A DNA stretch of 64,000 bases from Colias croceus (Eukaryota; Arthropoda; Insecta; Lepidoptera; Pieridae), in assembly GCF_905220415.1 (NCBI RefSeq), contig NC_059541.1, positions 11,792,501-11,856,500 of the forward strand. The letters are read 5' to 3'. The position numbers and the translations under genes were made by a program. Position 1 is the stretch's first letter, and each line of letters opens with the position of its first letter. Of this stretch, positions 13,421-23,980 are shown piece after piece. The notes below the pieces were generated by a model. It was not told where the DNA came from and ran no database searches. It saw nothing but the letters and a program-made list of their open reading frames with translations.

Positions 13421-14156
13421 TTTTTATCTTGTAAGAGTCTAAATCGGATGCGATATTATTCGACGCTATTAGATATTAGATTTGTACTATAGATTAATCT
13501 AGCTTTTACATGTTTGATGATAACTATACAAGTTTCTACTATACTATACAACTTAATACAAGTACGAATTAATATGAAGTGCCTGATGTTAATGTCGTAG
13601 CAAAGTTGTGTAAACGATTTTTTGTATTCCTAAATTGTTGTAGGCGTGTAAAATTAATAAATATTGATAATTAATAAAAGTATATAATTATGTAAATTAA
13701 ATAAAAAGTAAAATAAAATAGATGAAATATATAATGAATAAATTGAAGTTATAATTTTATATGTGATACTTATAATTAAAATACATCGATAGTTTCTTAA
13801 CAAAGTATCTAAAAATGTTAGGTACATGATTTAAATGGCTATTTGAAATATCATTATTTAAGCTATAATTGTTAAAAGATATATGAATCATTATTCATTA
13901 CAATTTCAGCATTGTGTTGTATCGTCGATATGCGAGGACGAGTTAAAAATACTAGGTATGCAGCTCGTTTTGGGTGCGAATATTGTGGCGAATAGGTATG
14001 AATAGCATTTTTCCCTTCTCTCTGTCTGACATATTATACATTCCCATTATAGCAAAATGCGTAACCAGATACCTAGTTTGTATTTACTTCGGGCCTCGCG
14101 AAACAACATACGGTTTTATTTGGTTAGTCTTTCATTATAGTTATATAGTATACCTA

Positions 14157-15063
14157 CTAGCTTACCGCCCGCGGCTTCGCCCGCTTTGTCTAAAACATAA
14201 TAAATTATATACTAAAACCTTCCTCTTGAATCACTCGTTTTATTAAAAAAAACCGCATCAAAATCCGTTGCGTAGTTTTAAAGATTTAAGCATACATAGG
14301 GACATGCAAAGAGAGCGCCCAGGAGTTCGGAATTCTCGGAGTTGAAATCTCGAGTGACGTTCAATTCCGCAGTCATTTGGAAGCGAAGGCTAAATTAGCC
14401 TCGAAAAAGCTTGGTGTGCTCAGCAGATCGAGACAGTACTTCAAGCCGGCCCACCGACTTCAGCTGTACAAGGCTCAGGTGCGACCGCATATGGAGTACT
14501 GTTCTCATCTCTGGGCCGGAGTCCCACAGTATCAACTCCTTCCTCTTGACCGCATCCAACGTCGAGCAGCTCGAATTGTCGATGACCGTAGGCTTTCCGA
14601 TAGGCTCGATCCTCTGTCAGTGCGAAGAGACGTTGCGTTTCTCTGTATACTGTACAGAATCTACTATGGGGAGTGCTCTGAGGAATTGTTGCACCTACTA
14701 CCAGCCGCACAGTTCCACCACCGGACCACACGCCTTAAAAATTAGTTCCATCCGCACCATCTGGATGGTTGGCGCTCCACTACTGTCCCTGCACCCGCAA
14801 CTTCCTTCCGCGTACGGTGAAACTGTAGACCGATTTGCCACCTGCGGTGTTCCCGAACAACTACGACATTGGGGCCTTCAAGAAAAGAGCTTATTTGTCC
14901 ATAAAAGGACGGCAAAGCACCTGCAACACTTCTAGTATTGCAAGTGTTTATGGGCGGTGGTGACCACTTACCATCAGGTGGCCCACCTGCCCCTTTGCTT
15001 GCTCTGACATAAAAAAAAAACATAGGGACAGAGAAAGCGACTTTGTTTTATACTATGTAGTGA
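14157..15063 (-). mobile_element. Non-autonomous Helitron, family A, copy 2, split by a LINE
   Basis: On the minus strand it starts TCACTACATAG after an A at 15064 and ends GGCGGTAAGCTAG before T. Its sequence matches the copy at 2337-2518 except for the block 14305-15020, which is a separate retrotransposon insertion. It sits inside LINE ORF1. Confidence 0.75.
14305..15020 (+). mobile_element. 5'-truncated LINE with poly(A) tail and target duplication
   Basis: The insert is flanked by the direct repeat ACATAGGGACA (14294-14304 and 15020-15030) and ends in an A run at 15011-15020. It encodes the C-terminal end of a reverse transcriptase ORF2, with LASKKLGVLSRSRQYFKPAH, LQLYKAQVRPHMEYCSHLWA and LLPLDRIQRRAARIVDD. 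The 3' UTR holds GGTGACCACTTACCATCAGG, familiar from lepidopteran LINEs. It belongs to the same family as the element at 19738-22160. The frame breaks near 14745, so it is not functional. Confidence 0.85.
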
Positions 15064-15263
15064 TCTTCGATGCCTCACCAGGTATATTCAAATCAGCACT
15101 GTTAATATTTTTTCTCGACTTAGCAGACTTCAATATTTCGTCGCGCTTGGAACGTCGATGGAATCTAATAACAACAGGACGGGGAAGTTGATTCGAAGAA
15201 GTCGATTTTTCTTTCGAGATACGTGGACCGGCTCTCATGACGCAGTCAATATCTTGATCTGAC

Positions 15264-16081
15264 TAGTGTTGCCCAAATGCAAGAACAAGACGAGACTTAG
15301 CCAGTCTTGGTCTTGGTCTTGCGCCAATACACCTGGTCTTGGTCTTGGTCTTGGTCTTGCGCCAATACACCTGGTCTTGGTCTTGGTCTTGCGCTCCCAG
15401 TCTTGGTCTTGGTCTTGCTGCAAGAGTCTTGCAAGTCTTGCAATTACCTATTAGTCTATTACTATTTATTGTGAGCTTGAATTAACATAGCCATAGTAAA
15501 GATACTTGCGTGATCAGTATAATGTATTCATTTTCATTCTAAGCACTCTGAAACTTATTTATTCTTTGGAACACCTGTAGGTACTCTTAAAAAAATTCGA
15601 AATTATTTTGCATGAGTATACCTACGCCCTATGGCGGCAATCAAATAGTGTCAAATGTTATGATTTCGGCGTGGCAGCAACGATTGTTTTTCTTTGAGAA
15701 GTAAGTAGAAAACCTTTGATGCCGCATTACAAAGTGCCGATGGTTAAAACATAACTATGCATGCACTCAGTTTGATTTTAATAGATATTTTTTTAATCGC
15801 TATTTTCATATTCTTTGATACAGTTTTTTGCGTCTCATAGAATTCACCGAACACCTATACACCGAACTGTTACACCTAACTACTCAGTGAAATAGCGCTA
15901 AGTCCTAGCTGCAAGACGCAAGAGTCTTGCAGGCTATGTCTTGTTCTTGCTCAAGTCTTGCACGGTCAGTCTTGGTCTTGGTCTTGCTAAAAATACGCGG
16001 TCTTGTTCTTGGTCTTGGTCTTGCAAAAACGCAAGAACAAGACCAAGACTGCAAGACCAAGACTGAATTTGGGCAACACTA
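15264..16081. mobile_element. Non-autonomous hAT-like element built of CAAGAC hexamers
   Basis: Terminal inverted repeats are TAGTGTTGCCCAAAT and ATTTGGGCAACACTA. The 8-bp target duplication GATCTGAC (15256-15263 and 16082-16089) is the hAT signature. Both inner flanks are arrays of CAAGAC/GTCTTG hexamers (about 15290-15440 and 15900-16065) in inverted orientation, with a 450-bp AT-rich core. No transposase frame is present. Removing it and one target copy restores the reading frame of the surrounding LINE ORF1. Confidence 0.85.
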
Positions 16082-16948
16082 GATCTGACAATTCTACACC
16101 AACTTTCCGAGAGGCAAGCAAGGCAATTTGATGAAGGTTTTCATAAGCTGTTTCGGGTATGCCAGCCAGCTCAATTTCGTTACGCAAATGTTGTTGCGCT
16201 TGTAGATTTAAGTATGATTGGAGATTTGAGATTGTGGCCTTAAGGACATTTATCTCCCGATTATTGCTCTCTAGGTTTTTAATTCTAGACTCGTTTGCGG
16301 TTACTTTCCCCTCGAGCATTTCAATACGTTCGTTACATATTATAAGTGCTTGAGTGGCATCCCCAAGCCATTGTTTAATAGATGACAATTCTTGTGTCAA
16401 GCGACGTATTTCAGAAGTAAGCTCCTTAACATCGTCACCAGTTTCTTCGGTAATCGAGGAATCTTTTTTCCGCATTGTAATAAACTGGGAAATGGTGCGC
16501 ACTGGAGTATTGCTGTTATCTCCACCTCTTTTTTGGGCTGAGGAGCAAATGGGACATTCCCATTTATTTTTTTGTTCAGCGGTTTTTAAATCAACACATT
16601 CGCGTCGGTATGGCGGGCTGTAAGTCACACTGGAAAAGTATGGCATGACACTACCGCCTACTTCTTTTTTATGGGCTATCGGTAAATTCTAAAATTTTTG
16701 TGTTACAAATCGTTTGACTTTCGCTATTTTTCCGACGAGTTCGACTAACGCCCACGCGACTAAGCCGCCGGTACCAGCGTTCACACCATCATTTTTCTTT
16801 TTGTCATTGCGTACTAAACCCCTGTAGAACCGCCATCCTGTTACAATTGACTCGAAATTTTGTGTCAATGTCTCCCGGCCTATTATATTTAGTTAATTGT
16901 TTTTATAATAATATTTAGTTAATTGTAGGTATAAATATATATAAACTC

Positions 16949-17095
16949 AATCTAATAACTAGATTTTCTCTTTTGCCTATGAACCCAATGATATTTTGTA
17001 ATGTAGGTAAGTACTTAATATGAATAGAAACCCGAATTAACTGTTATAAATAAATATAATAATTTATGTACCTATTTGCAAATGAAATGTCATAC
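16949..17095. repeat. Segment duplicated from the zinc-finger gene intron
   Basis: This matches 45546-45690, which lies between two exons of the minus-strand zinc-finger gene (shared strings include AGATTTTCTCTTTTGC, AAGTACTTA and TGCAAATGAAATGTCA-like text). It stands directly upstream of the first coiled-coil/HSP20-like gene block, so the block was copied together with host intron sequence. Confidence 0.65.
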
Positions 17096-17100
17096 TAGTC

Positions 17101-17280
17101 AGTAATAGGGTCCCGTTTTACCGTTTCGGTACGGAACCCTAAAAAGGAATCAAACTAAGATTTTTTTTAAATAATAATTTTGAAGTTGATGTACACCATA
17201 CATTTTTGTTGTAAATTACTAAATAAATATGACTGACTGAGATGATACTAATAATCTTACGAAAACAACATATTAAAAAA
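17101..17280 (+). repeat. Shared upstream block of gene copy 1, with the end of repeat family F
   Basis: It starts with TAATAGGGTCCCGTTTTACC and CGGTACGGAACCCT, the 3' end of repeat family F. It then runs through GACTGACTGAGATGATACTA. The same text stands upstream of gene copies 2 (32340-32505) and 3 (46980-47160). The block therefore belongs to the duplicated unit. Confidence 0.7.
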
Positions 17281-17376
17281 AATATAAGAAAAACAAAATA
17301 GGACGAAATAAATATTCGGAACGAGATAATTGAATAAAGTCATTATTTCATTCTAAATATAATATATCAGTTCACA

Positions 17377-17480
17377 GGGAAATTCTGGCCAATAAATAAC
17401 ACAATAATATGTGATAACAGGTCAACATTATTATAATTTTGCATATAAATACTGGCCGATTCAACGAGCACGTATCACAG
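17377..17480 (+). promoter_or_regulatory. Compact promoter of coiled-coil/HSP20-like gene 1
   Basis: GGGAAATTCT (17377-17386) resembles a Rel/NF-kappaB site; TGATAA (17412-17417) is a GATA site; TATAAATA lies at 17444-17451. A start site near 17475-17480 (ATCACAGTG) fits the usual 30-bp spacing and leaves a 5' UTR of about 20 nt. The same arrangement is conserved upstream of copies 2 and 3. Transcription-factor use is inferred from motifs only; kappaB plus GATA is typical of insect immune genes of fat body and haemocytes. Confidence 0.6.
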
Positions 17481-17498
17481 TGTTTCAAACCCGTAAAG

Positions 17499-18650
17499 AT
17501 GTACCGCGTATTTGTTTTGCTGTGTACATTCCATTTGTCACATGGCTTTTTCTGTTACTCCCTGCAGGTGCAAGTGGGGCAACTACAGCAGGGCATCACC
17601 ACCATGGAGTCGCATCTATTGAGCAAACGTGCGTACTACGAACAGCTGTTAGCGGAGGCGCAGCAAAATGCGAATGATACATCGCAGAACGCACAAACAC
17701 AAATAAATCAGTGCCACGAACTAAAGAATCAACAGGCTGCGTCACATCAGCAACAAGAACAACAACTTAACCAACAGATAACGCAACTACAAGCGAAGTT
17801 GGCTGAACAACAAGGGGCCGCACAAACAGGAATGCAATGCCAGCAACAGCTAGGCGCTCTACAGCAACAAGTAAACACGTTGCAAGCAAAAGAACAAGAA
17901 CTTAAAAAGCAGATAGAAGAGCAGCAGCGCAAATTGCTTGAACAAGAACAAAACGCGAAATTACAACATGATAAGTGCCAACAGCAACTACAGCAACAGA
18001 TCGCGTTGCAAAAAGAGCTAGAAAATAAAATGAAGGATCAAGAACAACAGTCACAGAAAAACTGCGCAGATGCTCAAGAAAATATCACACAAACAGAACG
18101 AGCTAAGTGTCAGCAAGAACTACAGAAACAGCTAGATTTACAAAAGCAACAAGAAAACACAACGAAACAACGAGAACAAGAGTTACAAAAGCTCCGAGAG
18201 AGGGTGCTCGAGTTGGAAAAATCTTTGTCCTCCAACAAAATGCCTCGAAGTAAAACTTTTGATTACCTCGGCTCGTTTTTGAACGAATTGGACTTTTTAC
18301 AATGTAATATCGACGTTTCCACAACTGTGGCTCAAGATTCCTATAAACTTACTTACCGTCTGCCGAAAAAACTCAACGATGATGACATAGAAGTTAAAAT
18401 TAATAACAGAGTGATTTACGTAAAGGGCAGTGAAGGTTCGACAGTTTTGTTTGAAAGCGTTGAATTATTGCCGGCCGGTTTAAATGTGAAATCGACCGAT
18501 TGGCAGTTGCGGGGAGATAATATTATGGAAATAATTATTCCATTTAACCTGTCTGAAACTGGCAATAAAATTAAATCATGTATTGCAGATAATCCAGCGA
18601 TTACAATAGAATCTCCAGAGAGTACTCTTACCTTTAGAAATAAACCATAA
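17499..18650 (+). CDS. Secreted coiled-coil protein with C-terminal HSP20-like domain, copy 1
   Basis: This is an intronless frame of 383 residues from ATG 17499. An in-frame ATG at 17439 was not chosen because it lies upstream of the TATA box. Residues 1-17 form a signal peptide (MYRVFVLLCTFHLSHG). Residues about 24-243 are a Gln-rich coiled coil with Cys at 72, 114, 160, 189 and 204. Residues about 268-350 look like an alpha-crystallin fold: YKLTYRLPKKL, DDIEVKINNRVIYVKG, VELLPAGLNV and LRGDNIMEIIIPF match the strand pattern of small heat-shock proteins, and a C-terminal I-T-I (368-370) recalls their IxI anchor. Four N-glycosylation sequons (59, 195, 220, 350) fit secretion. Poly(A) signal AATAAA is at 18716-18721. 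I do not recognise a named gene; an extracellular chaperone, adhesive or immune protein is possible. Confidence 0.8.
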   Translation: MYRVFVLLCTFHLSHGFFCYSLQVQVGQLQQGITTMESHLLSKRAYYEQLLAEAQQNANDTSQNAQTQINQCHELKNQQAASHQQQEQQLNQQITQLQAKLAEQQGAAQTGMQCQQQLGALQQQVNTLQAKEQELKKQIEEQQRKLLEQEQNAKLQHDKCQQQLQQQIALQKELENKMKDQEQQSQKNCADAQENITQTERAKCQQELQKQLDLQKQQENTTKQREQELQKLRERVLELEKSLSSNKMPRSKTFDYLGSFLNELDFLQCNIDVSTTVAQDSYKLTYRLPKKLNDDDIEVKINNRVIYVKGSEGSTVLFESVELLPAGLNVKSTDWQLRGDNIMEIIIPFNLSETGNKIKSCIADNPAITIESPESTLTFRNKP

Positions 18651-18809
18651 TAACACTGAACACATAGCATAGCATAACCATGGCTGATAAATCTAAATTC
18701 ATTTATACTCTTTTTAATAAAAAGTATAAAAGCAAAACTGTGTATACAAATTATTTGAAATCTTCCCCAAAATGATTTTTAATTCTTTTACTTATACTTT
18801 CATTATATA

Positions 18810-19131
18810 CTAGCTTCCGCCCGCGACTCCGTCCGCGCGGAAAAATTAAGAAAAATTAAGATTTATTTTTTTTCTACGTATTTTTCCGGGATAAAAAGTA
18901 CCCTATTTTATGCCCAGGATAATAAGGTATAATTATACCAAGTTTCATCGAAATCGAACCGTTAGTTTTCACGTGATGCCTGAATATACAGACAGACAGA
19001 CAGACAGACAAAAATTTTTTTAATCACATATTTGGGCTTGGTATCGATCCAGTAACACCCCCTGCTATTTATTTTTTCAATATTTTCAATGTACAGAATT
19101 GACCCTTCTACAGATTTATTATATGTATAGA
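18810..19131 (-). mobile_element. Non-autonomous Helitron, family C with (GTCT)n, copy 1
   Basis: The minus strand starts TCTATACATATAATAAATC after an A and ends GGCGGAAGCTAG before T; the middle holds a (GTCT)n tract, seen here as CAGA repeats at 18989-19009. It is a shorter version of the copies at 25336-25824 and 38166-38642. It interrupts the 3' flank of gene copy 1, which is continuous in copy 3. Confidence 0.8.
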
Positions 19132-19530
19132 TTTTATCTTCCAGTATCGTTGACATTTTTCATTTGATATTGAACTTATTTAGGTATACTTTTAATATAA
19201 AATTACGATTTTTATATAAATAGAGACGCTAGTTGAAGCGATCATTCTATTTTCCAAATTAAGCTAAGGTTATGACAAAGGTTAATTGCTACTTAGAAAA
19301 TACCCCTACAAAAGCAAATGACAAATATTTATTTTCATTATTCAGAAGATACATTGCATAGCGACAGGGATCGCATCATCACCATCTATGTATTCTATTT
19401 ACTTTAGAAACATCATAGATCATAGATAGATTAAAATAGTACCAAATCACCAAATCGGAAATCACAAATATTTTCTTCAGAGAAGAGTCGATACCAAAGT
19501 CTTTAGTTTTAAATCACTTTTAACATAATA
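19132..19530 (+). repeat. Shared downstream block of gene copy 1
   Basis: The text from ATCTTCCAGTATCGTTGACA through AGACGCTAGTTGAAGCGATC to the AAATCACTTTTAACA region recurs at 48699-49110 (after copy 3) and in two pieces at 38731-38772 and 41213-41545 (after copy 2). No gene is seen in it. Confidence 0.75.
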
Positions 19531-19737
19531 TTGTTTCACACATAATTATACAGGGTGTCTCAAAAGAAAGTTTATATTTTGTGGATGAATAAAAAAAAAG
19601 TAAGCGGTGTATTGCAAAAATGTTTATTAATTATTAAAGTGCATAATATGGGAATTTATTTCTTAAAAATAATATCGTCCAAATGCAGTCCATTGCGTTC
19701 ACGGCACTCATTTAATCGAACACTAAAAGTTAGTGGT

Positions 19738-22160
19738 CAGTACCCTGGAGCCGAATTTATCTTTCTGGGAGATTTTAACGCCTGCCATAACGAATGGCTC
19801 TATCCATTCCAGAAGACCGATCATGCCAAAAGAGAAATTTTCAACTTCGCATTGACCCATAATCTCTCCCAGCTGGTTCACGAAGCGACACGTGTACCTG
19901 ACATTGAAGACCACACCGCAAACTGCTTAGACCTTCTGCTAACAACAAATCGAGACAGACATACAGTATCTGTATCTTTACCCCTAGGCACATCTGATCA
20001 CTGTCTGGTGAAAACTGTATCAAACCTTCCTCCTCCAGACACCACCGCAAGATACAAACGGAGAGTATGGAAGTACAAGTTAGCAGATTGGGATGAGTTG
20101 CGTCACTTTTTTGCTAGTTATCCTTGGAGGCAAGTCTGCTTCTCATCTGCAGACCCATCTAACTGCGCGGATAATGTCGTTGATGTAATTCATCAGGGAA
20201 TGGAATATTATTTCTCAGATGTTTACATTGACGGCAGAGCTAAACCATGGTTTAATGCCGAATGCATCACTGCGGAGAACCGAAAGCACACGGCCTATAA
20301 AGCCTGGGTTGATGCTCGTCTTCGCAAAGCCCCAGATTTGCGCTTGAAAAAGAGAGCTTTTAACAAAGCCGCCAAACACTGCAAAAAAATACTCCGAAAG
20401 GCTGAATTCGACCGAATCCAGAACGTTGGCAAAAGTCTAATATCCTACCCTTCAGGTAGCAAGGCCTTTTGGTCTCTTGCCAAGATTATCGAATCGAACT
20501 TTTGTCGCCCTTCACTACCACCTTTACTTAAGTCCGATGGTTCACTGGCACATAGCGCAAAGGATAAAGCAGATTTACTTGCATCACTTTTCGCAGAAAA
20601 TTCACGACTAGATTGTGGGAACAAATCACATTGTGGCACATATATATCACTCAGAAGACAGTTCTTAAAACCCTTCGCAATCTAGATTTGAACAAATCCA
20701 GTGGACCGGATCGTTTACCAGCGGTAGTATTTAAGACTTGTGCACCAGAATTGTCTCCAGTGCTGATGCGCCTTTTCCGCCTTTCATTAAAATCAGGAAT
20801 AGTTCCCAAAAGCTGGAAGCTTGCCAATGTGAGCCCGTGCCGAAGAAGGGTAGTCGTGCTGATCCTACGAACTATCGACCCATATCAATAACCTCCATAC
20901 TCTCTAAGATTATGGAGCGTATATTGAACGATCAACTACTTGCATGCCTAGAAGCCAACGACCTCCTAAGCGACCGACAGTATGGTTTCCGCAAAAAGAG
21001 GTCGACTGGCGATCTTCTAGCGCACGCTACGCATCTATGGGGGGAGGCCTTGGATAATCACGGTGAGGCACTTGCCGTCTCCCTAGACATCTCCAAGGCT
21101 TTTGACAAAGTTTGGCACGCGAGCCTTTTGAGCAAATTTCCATCTTATGGAATTCCAAATGACCTGTGCGTCTGGATAGCTGATTTCCTGAGAGAACGTA
21201 CGATTCGTGTCATTATTGACGGTTGTTCGTCAGATGAAATGACCATTAATGCCGGTGTTCCTCAGGGATCTGTTCTCTCAGCGACTTTATTCCTTCTGCA
21301 CATAAACGACCTCCTCAAACCTAACATGTTCGGTTATGCAGATGATACTACTGTCGTAGAGAGGTACTTGTCCAGCGCTCAAGCATCTCAGGTCAGTATC
21401 AGATTTGAACGGGAGGCCATGATTTCGCGTATCAACTCACCCTTGCTGGACGTCACGAATTGGGCCGATGATAATCTGGATGAATTTAACGCTACCAAAA
21501 CACAGGCGTGTCTTTTTACTGCGAAGCGGAATCCACTTCACCTTTCTCCTTCTTTTCACGATGAACCGATAGTATTAACCCCCAACCTCGAATTACTGGG
21601 TATGTCGATTTCTGCAAATCTAAACTTCCGTCAATTCATTGAATCGAAAGCCCAAGTAGCCGCCAAAAAGCTTGGCATATTAGCAAAAGTGAGACATTTC
21701 TTCACACCGGCACAGCTCCTTCAACTCTACCAGGCTCAAATTCGGTCGTGTGTGGAGTATTGTAGTCATCTTTGGGCGGGTTCCGCCAAAACTCACCTTG
21801 GTGCTTTGGAATCAATGGAGAGACGTGCTTGCAGAATCTTGACCATCGCCGGCATGCATGCATGCAGCATGCCTATCGGTTTTCTACAGAATTCATTTTG
21901 GTGAATGTGCGAATGAACTTCACCACCTGGTTCCATCTTCCCCATTTCTTTACCGCACATCTAGACGGAGAATGGGATTCCATCCCTTCACAGTCGACAT
22001 TCCTCATGTACGTACGCAGCGTTATGCAAATTCTTTTTTCATCCGAACTGCGAAGGAATGGAATTCTCTTCCATCGTCGGTGTTCCCCGTGGACTACAAT
22101 ATCCAGCTCTTCAAGTCCAGAGTGAATAGGCTTCTTCTGGGTAGACGTGCTCCTAAATAG
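19738..22160 (+). pseudogene. LINE ORF2 (endonuclease and reverse transcriptase), 5'-truncated and frameshifted
   Basis: The first block (to about 20610) has the endonuclease motifs FIFLGDFNACHNEW, HTANCLDLLLT and GTSDHCLVKT. The reverse-transcriptase block has LDLNKSSGPDRLPAVVF, NYRPISITSILSKIMERIL, RQYGFRKKRSTGDLL, AVSLDISKAFDKVWH, NAGVPQGSVLSATLFLLHI, FGYADDTTVVE, and the C-terminal RSCVEYCSHLWAG. Frames change near 20610-20690, 20830 and 21850, so it is dead. It is inserted in a DNA element beginning TACAGGGTGTCTCAAAAG (19549). It is related to the fragment at 14305-15020. Clade is not assigned. Confidence 0.85.
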
Positions 22161-22354
22161 ATCGCATCACTGCTTTACATCCGGTAGGATAGCGGTCAAA
22201 AGTCTACCTATTTATTATATAAAAAAAGTGAATATGTGCAAGATGCAATGACATAATAATATGTTCGTCATTATGGTCGGCCAGATCTATTCATTACATT
22301 TATATGTAATCCGAAATGGATAAAAATTATTCAACTGTTGCTTCCCGGACAAAT

Positions 22355-22770
22355 ATCAAGTGATCGACACACGACATCACACACGTGTTTTCAAGCAAAA
22401 AATCCGATCACTGATGAGTTACATTAAAGGAACACATCTTTGGGATTATTCAATGATGGATGTATTCAATCAAATGCCGAAAATCTGGCTTGCAGCATGC
22501 ACACATTTTAATTTGGTTAGTCGAAAGAATAAAATATATGAGTGTACTATGATTCATGGACCGTGTGAAATCATCAACCAACAAACACCATGCATGGTTG
22601 ACAGCGAGTGTACCAAAAGGTATCCACGAAAATTGATGGCAGAGACCATCACAGGCAACGATGGTTACCCACAGTATCAGCTTCGATCGCTCAATGATAA
22701 TGGTAGAATTATCATCACAACTAAAGTGAAACGAAACGATGGCGTGGTCGATAACAGTTAAAGAATGAAA
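22355..22770 (+). pseudogene. Helitron Rep/helicase fragment (HUH region)
   Basis: The main frame reads VFKQKIRSLM, then MIHGPCEIINQQTPCMVDSE, CTKRYPRKLMAETITGNDGY and VKRNDGVVDN, a well-known Helitron block. A +1 frame between (about 22480-22520) gives GLQHAHILIWL, the HUH catalytic motif of the rolling-circle endonuclease, so at least two frameshifts are present. The autonomous element that could mobilise the small Helitrons of this window would be of this class. The fragment itself is dead. Confidence 0.8.
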
Positions 22771-22870
22771 AGAGTTAATCCATGCATGCACAACTTATTA
22801 AAATTCAATCATTTTTCTCTGAGAAGTGTTTGAAGTTATAAATTAAAATACTATTACATATCAATCCATA

Positions 22871-23118
22871 TCCATACTAATATACTAATAATATTATAAA
22901 TGCGAAAGTAACTCTGTCTGTCTGTCTGTTACTCAATCACGCCTAAACTACTGAACCAATTTTCATGAAAATTGGTATGGAGATATTTTGATAACCGAGA
23001 AAGGACATAGGCTACTTTTTATCCCGGGAAAATGACGCGATCCCGGAAATCCCACGGGAACGGGAACTATGGGGGTATTTCTTTAACTGCGCGGGCGAAG
23101 CCGCGGGCGGAAACCTAG
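22871..23118 (+). mobile_element. Non-autonomous Helitron, family D, copy 1
   Basis: It starts TCCATACTAATA after an A and ends GGGCGGAAACCTAG before T. It contains a short (GTCT)n run, ACTGAACCAATTTTCATGAA and a TATCCCGGGAAAATGACG block. Copy 2 is reversed at 46176-46411. Confidence 0.8.
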
Positions 23119-23427
23119 TAAATATATATTTTGTATCATTGTATTACGTTCATCAAAGCCTAAATTAGTTCAGCTAAAAGGTAACACAACATTCATTGAC
23201 AGGGCGGTACAAAGTTCGCTGGGACAGCTAGTTTTGAATAACATTATCAGAATATTAACAAAGCCATAACCGATCTATGGAAAGTCCAATATGGAGTTCA
23301 CATAATATCACGACAGTGAAAATCACAGGGGAAAACCAGTGTCAATAATAAGGCGTTATCTAAGACGTATTAATAAGTTTATTCACTGTAAACAATTACA
23401 AATTCCCCAAGGTTCTTAATATATATA

Positions 23428-23980
23428 CAGGGTGTAATCGTGAAGTGTGCACAAGCGATTATTCCGTAACTATAATTGCAGATATCAAAAAACTTTAAAC
23501 TGATATCGAAAGTACTTAACCTAATGAGTAAAATGGCCATAATAAATTTTTAAAAATAAAACGAGAAATATCCAAAAATGTTACATTAAACTCTCCCATA
23601 CAGTTTATTTCCCATACATTTTGTATTCATAGCAGATTTTCGAAGTGATGTCCTCATTGTGCAATACAATGTGAAGCTATATTTACAGTTTCTAAATGAA
23701 CTTCCCTTCAAATTTGCGAAGTAATTAAAGCAGAAAACCAAAAAAAGAAAGAAAAAGCTAAAACCTTTCATATTAAATGTACATGGGATATTCGTATCTC
23801 ATACTAAATGTATGGGAGGGTTTCAAGTTATTTTTTTAGATATTTCTCGTTTTATTTTTAAAAATTTATTATGGCCATTTTACTCATTAGGTTAAGTACT
23901 TTCGATATCAGTTTAAAGTTTTTTCATGTCTGTAATAGTTACGGAATAATCGCCTGTGCACACTTAACAATTACACCCTG
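23428..23980. repeat. Foldback MITE with about 160-bp inverted arms
   Basis: CAGGGTGTAATCGTGAAGTG at the left is matched by an inverted CACTTAACAATTACACCCTG at the right. The arms continue inward through TTATTCCGTAACTA and TACTTAACCTAATGAGTAAA. TA flanks both ends. The paralogous block at about 50655-50680 lacks the element (GTTCTTGATATAAATATTAGC), which confirms a precise insertion. Confidence 0.8.

Larger units (their letters stand above)
13975..16646 (-). pseudogene. LINE ORF1 (zinc finger, coiled coil, FP-like C-terminal domain), interrupted
   Basis: From 16646 the minus strand encodes WECPICSSAQKRGGDNSNTP (end of a PHD-like finger), a coiled coil (about residues 75-150), then NEIELAGIPETAYENLHQIA and SRKVGVELSD. 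The hAT-like element interrupts here. The frame resumes exactly at 15255 with QDIDCVMRAGPR, PRPVVIRFHRRSKRDEIL and IPGEASKI, where the Helitron interrupts. After that YNERLTK, NRMLFREAR and VRQREGKNAIHTYS continue to about 13975 with internal stops. The C-terminal half resembles the baculovirus FP-type domain found in insect LINE ORF1 proteins. Confidence 0.7.
12610..16680 (-). mobile_element. Old LINE (CR1/jockey-type), minus strand, broken by nested insertions
   Basis: Three blocks in the right order make one element: ORF1 (16646 to about 13975), an AT-rich spacer (about 13430-13970) and the endonuclease part of ORF2 (about 13420 to 12610). The order, spacer length (about 540 nt) and protein motifs match the intact LINE at 50908-56227. 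ORF1 is split by a hAT-like element (15264-16081) and by a Helitron (14157-15063). No reverse-transcriptase part is found, so the 3' half is lost. Confidence 0.75.

Noticed and set aside
14411..15023. Overlapping frames of 174, 96 and 93 codons around the truncated LINE
   Set aside because: They are shadows of, or run past, the reverse-transcriptase C-terminal frame, which is the recognisable one.
15235..15454. Frames made of repeated QDQDQDW or LGLGLGL
   Set aside because: They are translations of the CAAGAC hexamer array in the hAT-like element, not a protein gene.
17439..17498. Upstream in-frame ATG extending the first coiled-coil/HSP20-like gene by 20 residues
   Set aside because: It lies before the TATA box and would hide the signal peptide. 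The ATG at 17499 is conserved in all three copies with the signal peptide directly after it.
17555..17575. Possible intron boundary (CCCTGCAG/GTGCAAGT) near the start of the coiled-coil genes
   Set aside because: The frame is open through it in all three copies and no matching partner splice site is needed.
18103..18324. Minus-strand frames repeated opposite all three coiled-coil genes
   Set aside because: They recur only because the sense genes are paralogous, and they lack any start context or promoter.
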